A program made the translations under genes and the position numbers. A stretch of 10,360 nucleotides of DNA from Alphaproteobacteria bacterium. GTDB taxonomy: Bacteria > Pseudomonadota > Alphaproteobacteria > UBA6615. This document shows, piece by piece, positions 1 to 6,935 of this stretch (within the stretch, counting starts at the first letter, position 1; each line of letters starts with the position of its first letter). The notes beneath the pieces are model-generated. The model was given only the letters and a program-made list of their open reading frames with translations. It was not told the origin of the DNA and searched no databases. Location of the stretch: the NCBI GenBank assembly GCA_029243445.1, contig JAQWSA010000083.1:1-10360 (forward strand), given 5' to 3'.

Positions 1-997
1 CTAATAAATCAATTTTATTATAAACCTCAATAATCGGTGGAACCTTTTCAGAATCTAACTCTTTACCGTTGAATAACTCAGTTAGTATTAAATTAACGTT
101 ATCTCTTTGTCTTTCTAAATCTGGATGCGCAGCATCCCTAATATGTAATACTAGATCAGCTGCAATTACTTCTTCAAGAGTGGACCTAAAAGCAGCAATT
201 AAATGAGTAGGTAATTCCTGTATGAAACCAACTGTATCTGACAAAATGACTTTCTGTCCGGAAGGTAACTTAAGAGCCCGCATAGTTGGGTCAAGTGTTG
301 CAAATAACATATCTTCAGCTATTACGTTGGACTTAGTTAGCAAATTAAATAGGGTTGATTTTCCTGCATTAGTATATCCAACTATAGAAATAATAGGCAG
401 AGGAATTTGGCTTCGTGCCTTGCGGTGAAGCCCTCTAGTTCGTCTAACCTGTTCTAATTGGTTTTTAAGTTTAGATATTTTTTTATCAATTAAACGCCTA
501 TCAATCTCTAGTTGACTTTCGCCAGGCCCTCCAAGAAAGCCTGCTCCTCCTCGTTGTCGTTCCAAATGAGTCCAAGACCTTACTAATCTGCTACGCTGAT
601 ATGATAGGGCCGCTAAATCAACTTGAAGTACACCCTCTCTAGTCCTCGCACGATCACCAAATATTTCTATTATCAAGGCAGTTCTATCAATAACTTTAAC
701 TTGCCATTCTCTTTCTAGGTTTCTTTGCTGAATAGGACTTAAAGTTGATCCAATAATAATCAATTCAGGTGATAAATCAGAAATAATACTTTTAAAGTCT
801 TTTACAGTGCCGTTTCCAAATAGGGTTGCAGGCCTAGGAGTTCTGATATTTATTATTCTATCAGTTAAAACTATAAGACCAATAGCTTTGGCTAACCCAA
901 TTGTCTCCATTAAGGAAGATTTTGAAGACCTACTTTCCTCAACTCTCCCTCCAAAAACGGGTTGTATAACGACAGTATGAAAAGTATTTTTACTCAC
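1..997 (-). CDS. hflX: GTPase HflX, 3' end cut by the window edge
   Basis: HflX is a ribosome-associated GTPase that binds the 50S subunit and splits or rescues stalled 70S ribosomes. From GTG at 997, 332 codons are visible and the frame is open to base 1. The N-terminal HflX domain (about 1-195) carries the family's glycine-rich loop at 149-160 (RGGAGFLGGPGE) followed by SQLEIDRR, with a basic helical stretch at about 170-195. The G domain begins near 200: G1 GYTNAGKST at 207-215, G3 DTVG at 254-257, G4 NKID at 327-330. The family usually runs past 400 residues, so roughly the last 100 are outside. Start choice: the GTG overlaps an out-of-frame ATG that is followed directly by TGA. An in-frame TTG at 1030 would add 11 residues, and the in-frame stop TAA lies at 1034-1036. 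I favour GTG because the family similarity begins just after it, but no strong Shine-Dalgarno decides this. It lies 41 bases after hfq, the usual hfq-hflX pairing, so co-transcription is likely. Confidence 0.95.
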   Translation of the reverse strand, partial: MSKNTFHTVVIQPVFGGRVEESRSSKSSLMETIGLAKAIGLIVLTDRIINIRTPRPATLFGNGTVKDFKSIISDLSPELIIIGSTLSPIQQRNLEREWQVKVIDRTALIIEIFGDRARTREGVLQVDLAALSYQRSRLVRSWTHLERQRGGAGFLGGPGESQLEIDRRLIDKKISKLKNQLEQVRRTRGLHRKARSQIPLPIISIVGYTNAGKSTLFNLLTKSNVIAEDMLFATLDPTMRALKLPSGQKVILSDTVGFIQELPTHLIAAFRSTLEEVIAADLVLHIRDAAHPDLERQRDNVNLILTELFNGKELDSEKVPPIIEVYNKIDLL

Positions 998-1038
998 ATT
1001 TAGAGAGCTACTGGGGGTGTTTGAAATCAAAATTTAAG

Positions 1039-1293
1039 CTATTCAATATTTTCAGGGGAATCTGTTTCAGGCTCAAATAAGTGAATAGGGGCAACTGGCA
1101 TTATTGTAGAAATTGCATGTTTATAGACAAGCTGGGAATGAGAGTCTCTGCGTAAAAAGATACTAAAATTGTCAAACCAAGTCACTACCCCCTGCAATTT
1201 GACACCATTTACAAGAAAAACTGTAACTGGTGCCTTGTTTTTACGTATGTGGTTCAAAAATACATCTTGAACATTTTGAGATTTATCAGCCAT
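1039..1293 (-). CDS. hfq: RNA chaperone Hfq
   Basis: Hfq is a hexameric Sm-like RNA chaperone in the cytoplasm that pairs small RNAs with mRNAs and affects RNA stability and translation. The 84-residue product is the normal short alphaproteobacterial size. It opens with the Q-x-x-x-D-V-F-L-N-x-x-R helix (about 7-18), followed by the Sm1 region with [10 protein letters not shown] at about 26-35 and [11 protein letters not shown]. The diagnostic Sm2 motif YKHAISTI lies at about 57-64. The tail after it is short, about 20 residues and acidic, without the long disordered C-terminus of enterobacterial Hfq. The start ATG has a good GAGGT ribosome binding site 7 bases upstream. It precedes hflX by 41 bases and follows trkA after a 306-base AT-rich gap, so it probably has its own promoter. 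In rhizobia and relatives Hfq also influences nitrogen regulation post-transcriptionally, which fits this neighbourhood; the functional link here is inferred. Confidence 0.98.
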   Translation of the reverse strand: MADKSQNVQDVFLNHIRKNKAPVTVFLVNGVKLQGVVTWFDNFSIFLRRDSHSQLVYKHAISTIMPVAPIHLFEPETDSPENIE

Positions 1294-1300
1294 ATTTTAT

Positions 1301-1305
1301 ACCTC
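1301..1305 (-). promoter_or_regulatory. Ribosome binding site of hfq
   Basis: GAGGT on the minus strand, 7 bases before the hfq ATG. It is one of the clearest Shine-Dalgarno sequences in the window and supports the start at 1293. Confidence 0.7.
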
Positions 1306-1505
1306 ATTATTATTGATTATTGTTTTTGCTGGCCGTTAAATCCAACTACTGCATCTCCCGTAGCGAACAGTAATAAGAAACTATTTAGTACCTATATTCT
1401 ATAACAGATATAGCCTAAACATAGTATTGGTATAAAGTCTAACTCTATTTGATATAATATTAAATAATTAAAAAAAATAATTCATTGTATATATACTTAT
1501 ATATC

Positions 1506-1530
1506 AGTTAGTTATATGTTTATACTAACT
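1506..1530. repeat. Imperfect inverted repeat (hairpin) in the trkA-hfq gap
   Basis: AGTTAG at 1506-1511 pairs with CTAACT at 1525-1530. TATA at 1513-1516 pairs with TATA at 1521-1524, leaving one bulged T and a four-base loop. This gives about 10 base pairs, mostly A-T. On the minus strand it lies 70-94 bases past the trkA stop. No T-run follows directly on either strand, so a terminator role is uncertain; it could also stabilise a 3' end or be chance in AT-rich DNA. Confidence 0.4.
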
Positions 1531-1599
1531 AATAACATAAATGAAAATTGCAAGAAGAAAAATATCAATCAATATTAATTAATATATAAATTTAATTAT

Positions 1600-2976
1600 C
1601 TAAAAAAATTCTAATCTAACTGCAAACATTTTTTCAACTTTTCTTATAGCCTCTTTTGTAGCAAATAGCACCACTCGGTCTCCTGCTTGTATGATGGTGT
1701 TTTTATTAACCCTTTGCACCTCATCATTCCTAAGAATTGCAGCGACGATAACTCCTACCGGAAACTTTGCATCTACTATTGACTGACCTATTAGACTTGA
1801 AGTTTCTAGTGCTTCTACTTCTATTACTTCTCCAAAATTCTCTCCAATTGAGTGCACAGAACGTATTCTACCTCTTCGAACATATTGCAATATTGTAGAT
1901 GCAGTAATAGCTCTCGGACTTACTACAACATCTATACCAAGAGAGGCTAGAAGGGGACTATAAGTGGTACTATTAACTAAAGTAACAGCTCTTTCAGCTC
2001 CGTACCTTTTAGCTAACAAAGATGAAAGAATATTTACTTCATCATCATTTGAAACGGCAACTACAGTTGCTGAATTTGCTATATTTGCTTCAATTAATAT
2101 TTCAGGGTCAAGCGCATCTCCGTTTATAACTGTTGTTTTAGAAAGGATCTTTGCGGCAGTCGTTGCAACTTCTTTGTCAATTTCTATTATGTGAGCACTT
2201 ACTCCTGCAAATTCTTCTTCTATATCTACTGCAAGATTCTTTCCAATATTTCCTCCACCGATTATTACAACACGTCTTGCTTCTGGTTCATCATGTCCAA
2301 AGGCAGACATCGCTCTTGGCACATGCGCTGCGTCAACAACAAAATACACCTCATCTCCTACCTCAAGATGATCGTCAGCATTTGGAACAAGTGATTTGTT
2401 TTCTCTAATAATACCTACAATTGAGATATGGAGATCTGGGAAAAGACTAGTTAACTGACGAAGGGGCGTACTGAGAATTGGACATTCGTCATCACAACGA
2501 ACTCCTATTAGTCTTAATTTATTATCTGCCAAAGGAATTATTTCAAATGAGCCTGGAACAGTAAATCGCCGACTTATGGCTCTAGCAACTTCTATTTCCG
2601 GCGATATGATCACATCAATTGGCATATTATCGTGGCTAAATAAATCTGACCAAATTTGCTTACGATAGCTCTGATCACGTATACGGGCAATTTTTGTTGG
2701 AATATTGAATAAAGAATGTGCAACCTGACAGGCAATCATATTGACTTCATCTGCATAAGTAACTGCTATAATCATATCGGCATCAGCTGCGCCAGCAGAT
2801 TCTAAAATATCTGGCAAAGGAGCATGTCCTACCATTGCTCTAACATCTAACGTATCACGTATCCGAGCGATCAGGTCCGCGCTTTGATCAATAACTGTAA
2901 CGTCAACCTTCTCACTTGCTAGTTCCTTCGCTATGTTAGAACCGACTTGTCCAGCACCACAGATAATTGCCTTCAT
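1600..2976 (-). CDS. trkA: Trk-type potassium uptake protein TrkA
   Basis: TrkA is the peripheral, cytoplasmic NAD(H)-binding regulatory subunit of Trk/Ktr potassium transporters, which gates the TrkH/TrkG membrane channel. The 458-residue product has the full-length duplicated RCK architecture. The first Rossmann fold (about 1-135) has GAGQVG at 7-12 and the nucleotide-ribose acidic residue D30. The first TrkA-C domain spans about 145-225. The second Rossmann fold (about 234-360) has GGGNIG at 240-245 with E265/D267. The second TrkA-C domain spans about 375-455. No membrane segments are seen, as expected. It lies 53 bases after ntrX, and a GAGGG lies 13 bases before the ATG, a longer spacing than usual. 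trkA following ntrX is a conserved alphaproteobacterial order. No trkH or trkG lies in the window, so the membrane partner must be elsewhere. Confidence 0.97.
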   Translation of the reverse strand: MKAIICGAGQVGSNIAKELASEKVDVTVIDQSADLIARIRDTLDVRAMVGHAPLPDILESAGAADADMIIAVTYADEVNMIACQVAHSLFNIPTKIARIRDQSYRKQIWSDLFSHDNMPIDVIISPEIEVARAISRRFTVPGSFEIIPLADNKLRLIGVRCDDECPILSTPLRQLTSLFPDLHISIVGIIRENKSLVPNADDHLEVGDEVYFVVDAAHVPRAMSAFGHDEPEARRVVIIGGGNIGKNLAVDIEEEFAGVSAHIIEIDKEVATTAAKILSKTTVINGDALDPEILIEANIANSATVVAVSNDDEVNILSSLLAKRYGAERAVTLVNSTTYSPLLASLGIDVVVSPRAITASTILQYVRRGRIRSVHSIGENFGEVIEVEALETSSLIGQSIVDAKFPVGVIVAAILRNDEVQRVNKNTIIQAGDRVVLFATKEAIRKVEKMFAVRLEFF

Positions 2977-2989
2977 AAGATTTTAATTA

Positions 2990-2994
2990 CCCTC
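2990..2994 (-). promoter_or_regulatory. Likely ribosome binding site of trkA
   Basis: GAGGG on the minus strand, 13 bases before the trkA ATG. The match is strong but the spacing is longer than the usual 5-9 bases. The N-terminal Rossmann motif begins right at the assigned start, so the start itself is not in doubt. Confidence 0.45.
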
Positions 2995-3029
2995 TTTAAA
3001 AATATGATGCTATAGCAAGAAAACGATTA

Positions 3030-4475
3030 TCAGGTTTCAGAAATTTTATTTGCCTCATCAACATCATTATTAGGTTGATCTACTGCTATTATACCATTTT
3101 GAATACCCAAAAGTTTTAATTTTCGATGTAATGCAGATCTCTCCATACCCACAAAACTTGCCGTACGAGAAATATTACCACCAAAACGAGTGACTTGAGC
3201 ACTTAAATATTGGCGCTCAAACTCTTCCCTTGCCTCACGCAATTGCATACTCAGTAATTCCACATTGCTATCTTGTCGTAAGATAGATGGAGAAATTCCA
3301 CCAATTTCTGGCGGCAACATATCTACCTGAATCGACCTGCCCTCTTCAACCGGTGTCATTATTAATAACCAATCAATAACATTTCTAAGTTGCCTTACAT
3401 TTCCAGGCCAAGCATATCCCTGTAAAGATGCCATAGCGTCTGTACCTATGGTTCTAGGAGCCAAACCGGACAGCTGAGCTGATTGCTGCATAAAATATTC
3501 AGCTAAGTGAGGAACATCATCTCTACGCTGAGCTAAATTAGGTACTTCTAAAGGCACAACATTTAATCTGTAAAACAAGTCTTCTCTAAAATTACCGTTT
3601 GCAATATCATCCACTAAGTCTCTGGTTGTTGTTGCCACAACTCGTACATCGACCTTAATTTTTTCTTTACCACCTATCCTAAGAAATGTTTGTTCCTGCA
3701 ATGCACGAACAATTTTTCCCTGTGTTTCGATCGGCATATCACCGACCTCGTCTAGCAATAACGTTCCTGTATGAGCTTGCTCAAATAGTCCTACCCTAGA
3801 AGGTAAATTACTCCCTCCCCTTGTTTCTATTTCTGACCCAAACAGTTCCAGCTCCATACTTTCTGGCGCCATTGTTGCACAATTAATAACTATGAATGGC
3901 TGTTTAGCTCGGGTAGATAGCTTATGAAGCATTCGTGCCACCACTTCTTTTCCAGAGCCTGCTGGTCCTGATATTAATACCCGACTGCCAGTAGGTGCAG
4001 CTTTTTTAATTGAATGTCTTAGTTGATTAATTGCCGTTGAGTTTCCAGTTAATTCACCTTCTGCGCCAGCACGTAACTTAAGCTCTTCATTTTCTCTTTT
4101 GAGTTGAGCTGCCTCTATTGCCCGAGAGGCTATGACTAAGAGCCTATCCGATTTGAATGGCTTTTCTATAAAATCATAAGCACCATTTTTAATAGCCTGA
4201 ACAGCCATTTCTATAGAACCGTGTCCGCTTATCATAATTATTGGAATTTCTGGATAATCATTTTGCAAAATATCTAAAAGTTCCATTCCGTCGACTTTGC
4301 TTCCTTCAAGCCAAATATCAAGAATTATGAGGTTAGGACGTCTTGAACCTAATTGCGATATAGCGGTGTCACTGTTATTAGCCTGGCGTGTTTCATATCC
4401 CTCATCTTCAAGGATTCCTGAAATTAATAACCGAATATCATCTTCATCATCAACAATTAGAATATCGTGTGCCAT
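3030..4475 (-). CDS. ntrX: Nitrogen response regulator NtrX (AAA+ type, lacking the GAFTGA loop)
   Basis: NtrX is the DNA-binding response regulator partner of NtrY. Its 481 residues have three domains. The receiver (about 4-118) has acidic residues D9/D10, phosphoacceptor D53, S83 and K105. The AAA+ domain (about 142-375) has Walker A GPAGSGK at 170-176, Walker B LLLDE ending at E243, and arginine-finger region FREDLFYRL at 296-304. A Fis-type helix-turn-helix lies at about 434-455 (NISRTASFVGMERSALHRK), followed by an acidic tail of about 25 residues. Oddity: where sigma-54 activators have GAFTGA after the LFG motif (LFG here at 211-213), this protein reads SEIETRGGSNLPSRVG, so the sigma-54-contacting loop is absent while the ATPase motifs remain. 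As I recall, this is common in alphaproteobacterial NtrX and suggests sigma-54-independent regulation. It starts 13 bases after ntrY, with AGG at 4485-4487 next to the ntrY stop, so translation is probably coupled. Confidence 0.95.
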   Translation of the reverse strand: MAHDILIVDDEDDIRLLISGILEDEGYETRQANNSDTAISQLGSRRPNLIILDIWLEGSKVDGMELLDILQNDYPEIPIIMISGHGSIEMAVQAIKNGAYDFIEKPFKSDRLLVIASRAIEAAQLKRENEELKLRAGAEGELTGNSTAINQLRHSIKKAAPTGSRVLISGPAGSGKEVVARMLHKLSTRAKQPFIVINCATMAPESMELELFGSEIETRGGSNLPSRVGLFEQAHTGTLLLDEVGDMPIETQGKIVRALQEQTFLRIGGKEKIKVDVRVVATTTRDLVDDIANGNFREDLFYRLNVVPLEVPNLAQRRDDVPHLAEYFMQQSAQLSGLAPRTIGTDAMASLQGYAWPGNVRQLRNVIDWLLIMTPVEEGRSIQVDMLPPEIGGISPSILRQDSNVELLSMQLREAREEFERQYLSAQVTRFGGNISRTASFVGMERSALHRKLKLLGIQNGIIAVDQPNNDVDEANKISET

Positions 4476-4488
4476 TATCTAAAACCTA

Positions 4489-6798
4489 TCAACCATTATA
4501 TATTGTCGAAGGTGAATTTAATTGATTTCTAGCAGCTTCAAAAGATTCTTTCCTAATGGGTAGAGTAAGGCTAACTTTGGCTCCTGCATTAGATTCTGTT
4601 TGTAGTTCATTTTTATTCATGTCTACGCGATCATCGAGATTTAGAGTGCCATCATGTTGTTCCATAATGCGTTTAACAATCGCTAAACCAAGACCAGTAC
4701 CTTTAGTTCTAGTTGTTATATAAGGTTCAGTAAGTCTATCTCTCTGAGTATCGGGCAAACCTCGACCGTTATCTTCTACTATAAGTTTAATAAAGTTATT
4801 ATCAGAGTTAAGAGATATATGTATTTCACCTCTAGGTAAGTCATTTCCAGTATTTGGGATAGCACGACCCTCAATAGCCTCTATGGCATTGCTTAGCAAA
4901 TTAGTAACTGCTTGTGATATTAATCCACCGTCGCACGCCGTCAAAGGTATGTTTTCGGAAAAATTGCTGTTTATTAATACTTCTGGATGTGCATTCTCCT
5001 GAAGAAGTACCGCGTGAATACAAATAGCCGAAAGATCAGTTTCTACAAACACCGGATTTGGCATCCTTGCAAAATCTGTAAACTCATCAACCATTCTTCC
5101 TATATCAGTAACCTGCCTTACGATAGTGTCCGTACATTGTTCAAATGTTTCTCTATCAGAGATTATTTCTTTCGAGTATTTACGTTTCAACCTTTCAGCA
5201 GACAATTGAATTGGTGTAAGAGGATTTTTAATTTCATGCGCAATACGCCGAGCCACATCAGCCCAAGCTGTATTACGCTGTGCCAATAGCAATTCGGTCA
5301 TATCATCAAAAGTAACAACAAACCCAATAACTTGTTTATTATCATCTCTTTCGGCTGCAATACGAACATGTAAAGTTCGACTTTCATTATCTCTAGTAAT
5401 AGTGACATCATCCTCAATAAGAAGATCAACATTAGCTATTGCACGTTTTATTGATGATTCCATTTCCGGAACTACATCAGCTAAAAATTTACCATTTAAT
5501 TGACTAGCCTCTGCACCTAGTAGGGCTGATGCTGATCGATTGGGTAAATTAATTCTTGCCTTTTTATCAAGGCCCAAAACACCTGCTGAAACACCTGCTA
5601 GAACTGCTTCCGTAAATCTTCTTCTGTCCTCAAGTTGACGGTTTGCTTCTATAAGCTCGCCCCTTTGCTCGTCTAGTTGATACGTCATTCTGTTGAATGC
5701 TCGGGTTAATATACCAAATTCATCAGTAGATTCGTCTTCATCTATCTGTACACCAATGTTACCTGTTCTCACCAGCTCTGTTCCACGTACGAGGCGTACG
5801 ATAGGTCTGGTTATGTAATTGGCAAATCCTAGACCAACTCCAACAGCAATAAGTAACAACAATAGAGTTACTATAACAAAAATTGTAGCAAACTGCAGTT
5901 GTAAGCCAGTACGTCGATGCTCCAATTGTGCATATGCTTGCGCTGCCTTTTTAGTTCGTTGAACATATCCAATTACATTCGAATCGACATATCTACCAAC
6001 ATATAGGTAGGTTTCAGGGTTGGTATCAAGACTTATTAATGCGCGCACTCTATCTCCAGCTTGGCTAGTTAATATGACAATTTCTCCTAGTTCAGCTTGT
6101 TCAATATCTGAAAGAGGCGGACGTTCAAGTTCTAGTGAAGCAGTTAGTCCTGCTCTTGCTATAACTTTACCATTCAAATCAAACAGAATAGCTTCTGGAA
6201 GGTTTCTGAATGCAGCTTGAATATTAACGGTCTGTTCAACTGATGCTAGATTTGAAGTTAATCTTGGCCAAGATCGACTTAGGTCTTTACCCATAGCCGC
6301 GACATCTGCAGATATAACACGTTTATGTTCCGCTAAATATGCATCGGCAACTACAACCGAATTTTCGACCGCTGCTCTTACCCTATCGTTAAACCATGCC
6401 TGAACCTGAGTATTAAAAATTAATGCTGCTAAAACAACAACTATAATAGCAGGTAGGACAGCTACTAAGGCAAACAACGAAACTAATTTAAGATGAAGTC
6501 TTGCTCCTACAGATCCAGCTCGTTGTCTAGTCCACAACCTTACCAATACCCATGTAATAGTAGCTCCAAGAAGCAAGACGAGAGCTAAGTCTACTACTAG
6601 TAAAACGAGAACTGTTTCTTGAGTAATTCCAAATCGTGAAACATTAGTTATAGCAATAAAAGTTGCAGCACCGGCCAATGCAGCTGCCATCATTAATGCT
6701 ATAGAATAACGACGACCAAGAGCTCCACTGGTGGTTAACCTACCAAGTAGGCGCAAAAACCATGGTTCGCGTCTATCAGATCTATTTTTCTGTTCCAT
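4489..6798 (-). CDS. ntrY: Membrane sensor histidine kinase NtrY
   Basis: NtrY is the membrane-bound histidine kinase that phosphorylates NtrX; in relatives it has been linked to nitrogen and redox or oxygen responses. The product has 769 residues, a usual size. Three hydrophobic segments lie near the N-terminus (about 31-52, 62-86, 104-128), then a presumed extracytoplasmic sensor region (about 129-300) and a fourth membrane segment (about 301-327). A HAMP domain follows (about 325-380, conserved P332, DEFGILTRAFN at 359-369), then a PAS domain (about 392-505). The kinase core has the H-box HEIKNPLTPIQ with phospho-acceptor H521, the N-box around N633/N637, G1 DNGRG at 676-680 and G2 GTGLGL at 700-705. 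All catalytic motifs are present. No clear Shine-Dalgarno precedes the ATG, but the next in-frame Met (36) is inside the first membrane segment, so I keep this start. It is separated from ntrC by 137 bases, so it may also be transcribed separately from ntrBC. Confidence 0.95.
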   Translation of the reverse strand: MEQKNRSDRREPWFLRLLGRLTTSGALGRRYSIALMMAAALAGAATFIAITNVSRFGITQETVLVLLVVDLALVLLLGATITWVLVRLWTRQRAGSVGARLHLKLVSLFALVAVLPAIIVVVLAALIFNTQVQAWFNDRVRAAVENSVVVADAYLAEHKRVISADVAAMGKDLSRSWPRLTSNLASVEQTVNIQAAFRNLPEAILFDLNGKVIARAGLTASLELERPPLSDIEQAELGEIVILTSQAGDRVRALISLDTNPETYLYVGRYVDSNVIGYVQRTKKAAQAYAQLEHRRTGLQLQFATIFVIVTLLLLLIAVGVGLGFANYITRPIVRLVRGTELVRTGNIGVQIDEDESTDEFGILTRAFNRMTYQLDEQRGELIEANRQLEDRRRFTEAVLAGVSAGVLGLDKKARINLPNRSASALLGAEASQLNGKFLADVVPEMESSIKRAIANVDLLIEDDVTITRDNESRTLHVRIAAERDDNKQVIGFVVTFDDMTELLLAQRNTAWADVARRIAHEIKNPLTPIQLSAERLKRKYSKEIISDRETFEQCTDTIVRQVTDIGRMVDEFTDFARMPNPVFVETDLSAICIHAVLLQENAHPEVLINSNFSENIPLTACDGGLISQAVTNLLSNAIEAIEGRAIPNTGNDLPRGEIHISLNSDNNFIKLIVEDNGRGLPDTQRDRLTEPYITTRTKGTGLGLAIVKRIMEQHDGTLNLDDRVDMNKNELQTESNAGAKVSLTLPIRKESFEAARNQLNSPSTIYNG

Positions 6799-6901
6799 AG
6801 TAATATTATCGTAATTACTATATTTATTTGTGGCACTAGGGACTTTTTTGATATTCTCACCTATCGGTAATCTATCCGGAACCTTATCTATAGCTAAACC
6901 A

Positions 6902-6922
6902 CTTCTAATATGATTTTAGAAG
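6902..6922. repeat. Perfect inverted repeat just downstream of ntrC
   Basis: CTTCTAA (6902-6908) and TTAGAAG (6916-6922) form a perfect 7-base-pair stem with a 7-base loop. On the transcribed minus strand it begins 14 bases after the ntrC stop. The following sequence (TGGTTTAGC) lacks a T-run, so it is not a textbook intrinsic terminator. It may attenuate or stabilise the ntrBC 3' end, partly separating ntrBC from ntrYX. Confidence 0.45.
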
Positions 6923-6935
6923 CATATCAAATAAC

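Larger units (their letters stand above)
1294..1599 (-). other. 306-base AT-rich gap between trkA and hfq
   Basis: This is the only stretch over 300 bases without a gene. Bases 1600 down to about 1380 are almost pure A+T. They hold an imperfect inverted repeat (1506-1530), a 14-base palindrome (1572-1585), a 10-base palindrome (1487-1496) and an oligo-A run near 1471-1478 that reads as oligo-U on the minus strand; together these could end the upstream transcript, but none forms a canonical GC-rich terminator. A weak extended -10-like string, TG-T-TATAGA, reads on the minus strand at 1398-1406 with no recognisable -35; if used, it would give hfq a leader of about 100 bases. Bases 1330-1372, inside that would-be leader, are clearly richer in G+C and contain a TACTG/CAGTA inverted repeat (1347-1351 and 1368-1372). 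No coding region with a usable start codon is present. Confidence 0.5.

Noticed and set aside
222..428. Plus-strand open frame of 68 codons
   Set aside because: It lies opposite the well-supported hflX G domain; its sequence resembles no family and it is explained as a shadow of the real gene.
1317..1391. Minus-strand 24-codon open stretch before hfq ending in ATGDAVVGFNGQQKQ, which looks vaguely protein-like
   Set aside because: It is bounded by stops, has no ATG, GTG or TTG start and no ribosome binding site. It is too short to claim as a gene or a recognisable remnant.
1427..1458. Plus-strand TATAAT with TTGGTA upstream in the trkA-hfq gap
   Set aside because: The spacer is about 20 bases, the region is so AT-rich that such strings are expected, and no plus-strand gene follows.
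2151..2408. Leucine- and glutamine-rich plus-strand frames opposite trkA
   Set aside because: Low-complexity composition arises from the antisense of the second TrkA Rossmann domain; there is no independent evidence of coding.
3008..3017. Ten-base palindrome TGCTATAGCA in the ntrX-trkA gap, followed on the minus strand by a short T-run
   Set aside because: With a realistic loop only three base pairs remain, too weak for a terminator, and the conserved ntrX-trkA order suggests read-through.
4987..5289. Plus-strand open frame of 100 codons opposite ntrY
   Set aside because: It is antisense to the ntrY kinase core, which carries all catalytic motifs; the cysteine- and lysine-rich product looks like a frame shadow without a ribosome binding site.
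6830..6851. TGGCAC on the plus strand resembling the -24 element of a sigma-54 promoter
   Set aside because: The -12 GC at the required spacing is absent (TT instead), and it points away from ntrY with no plus-strand gene downstream.
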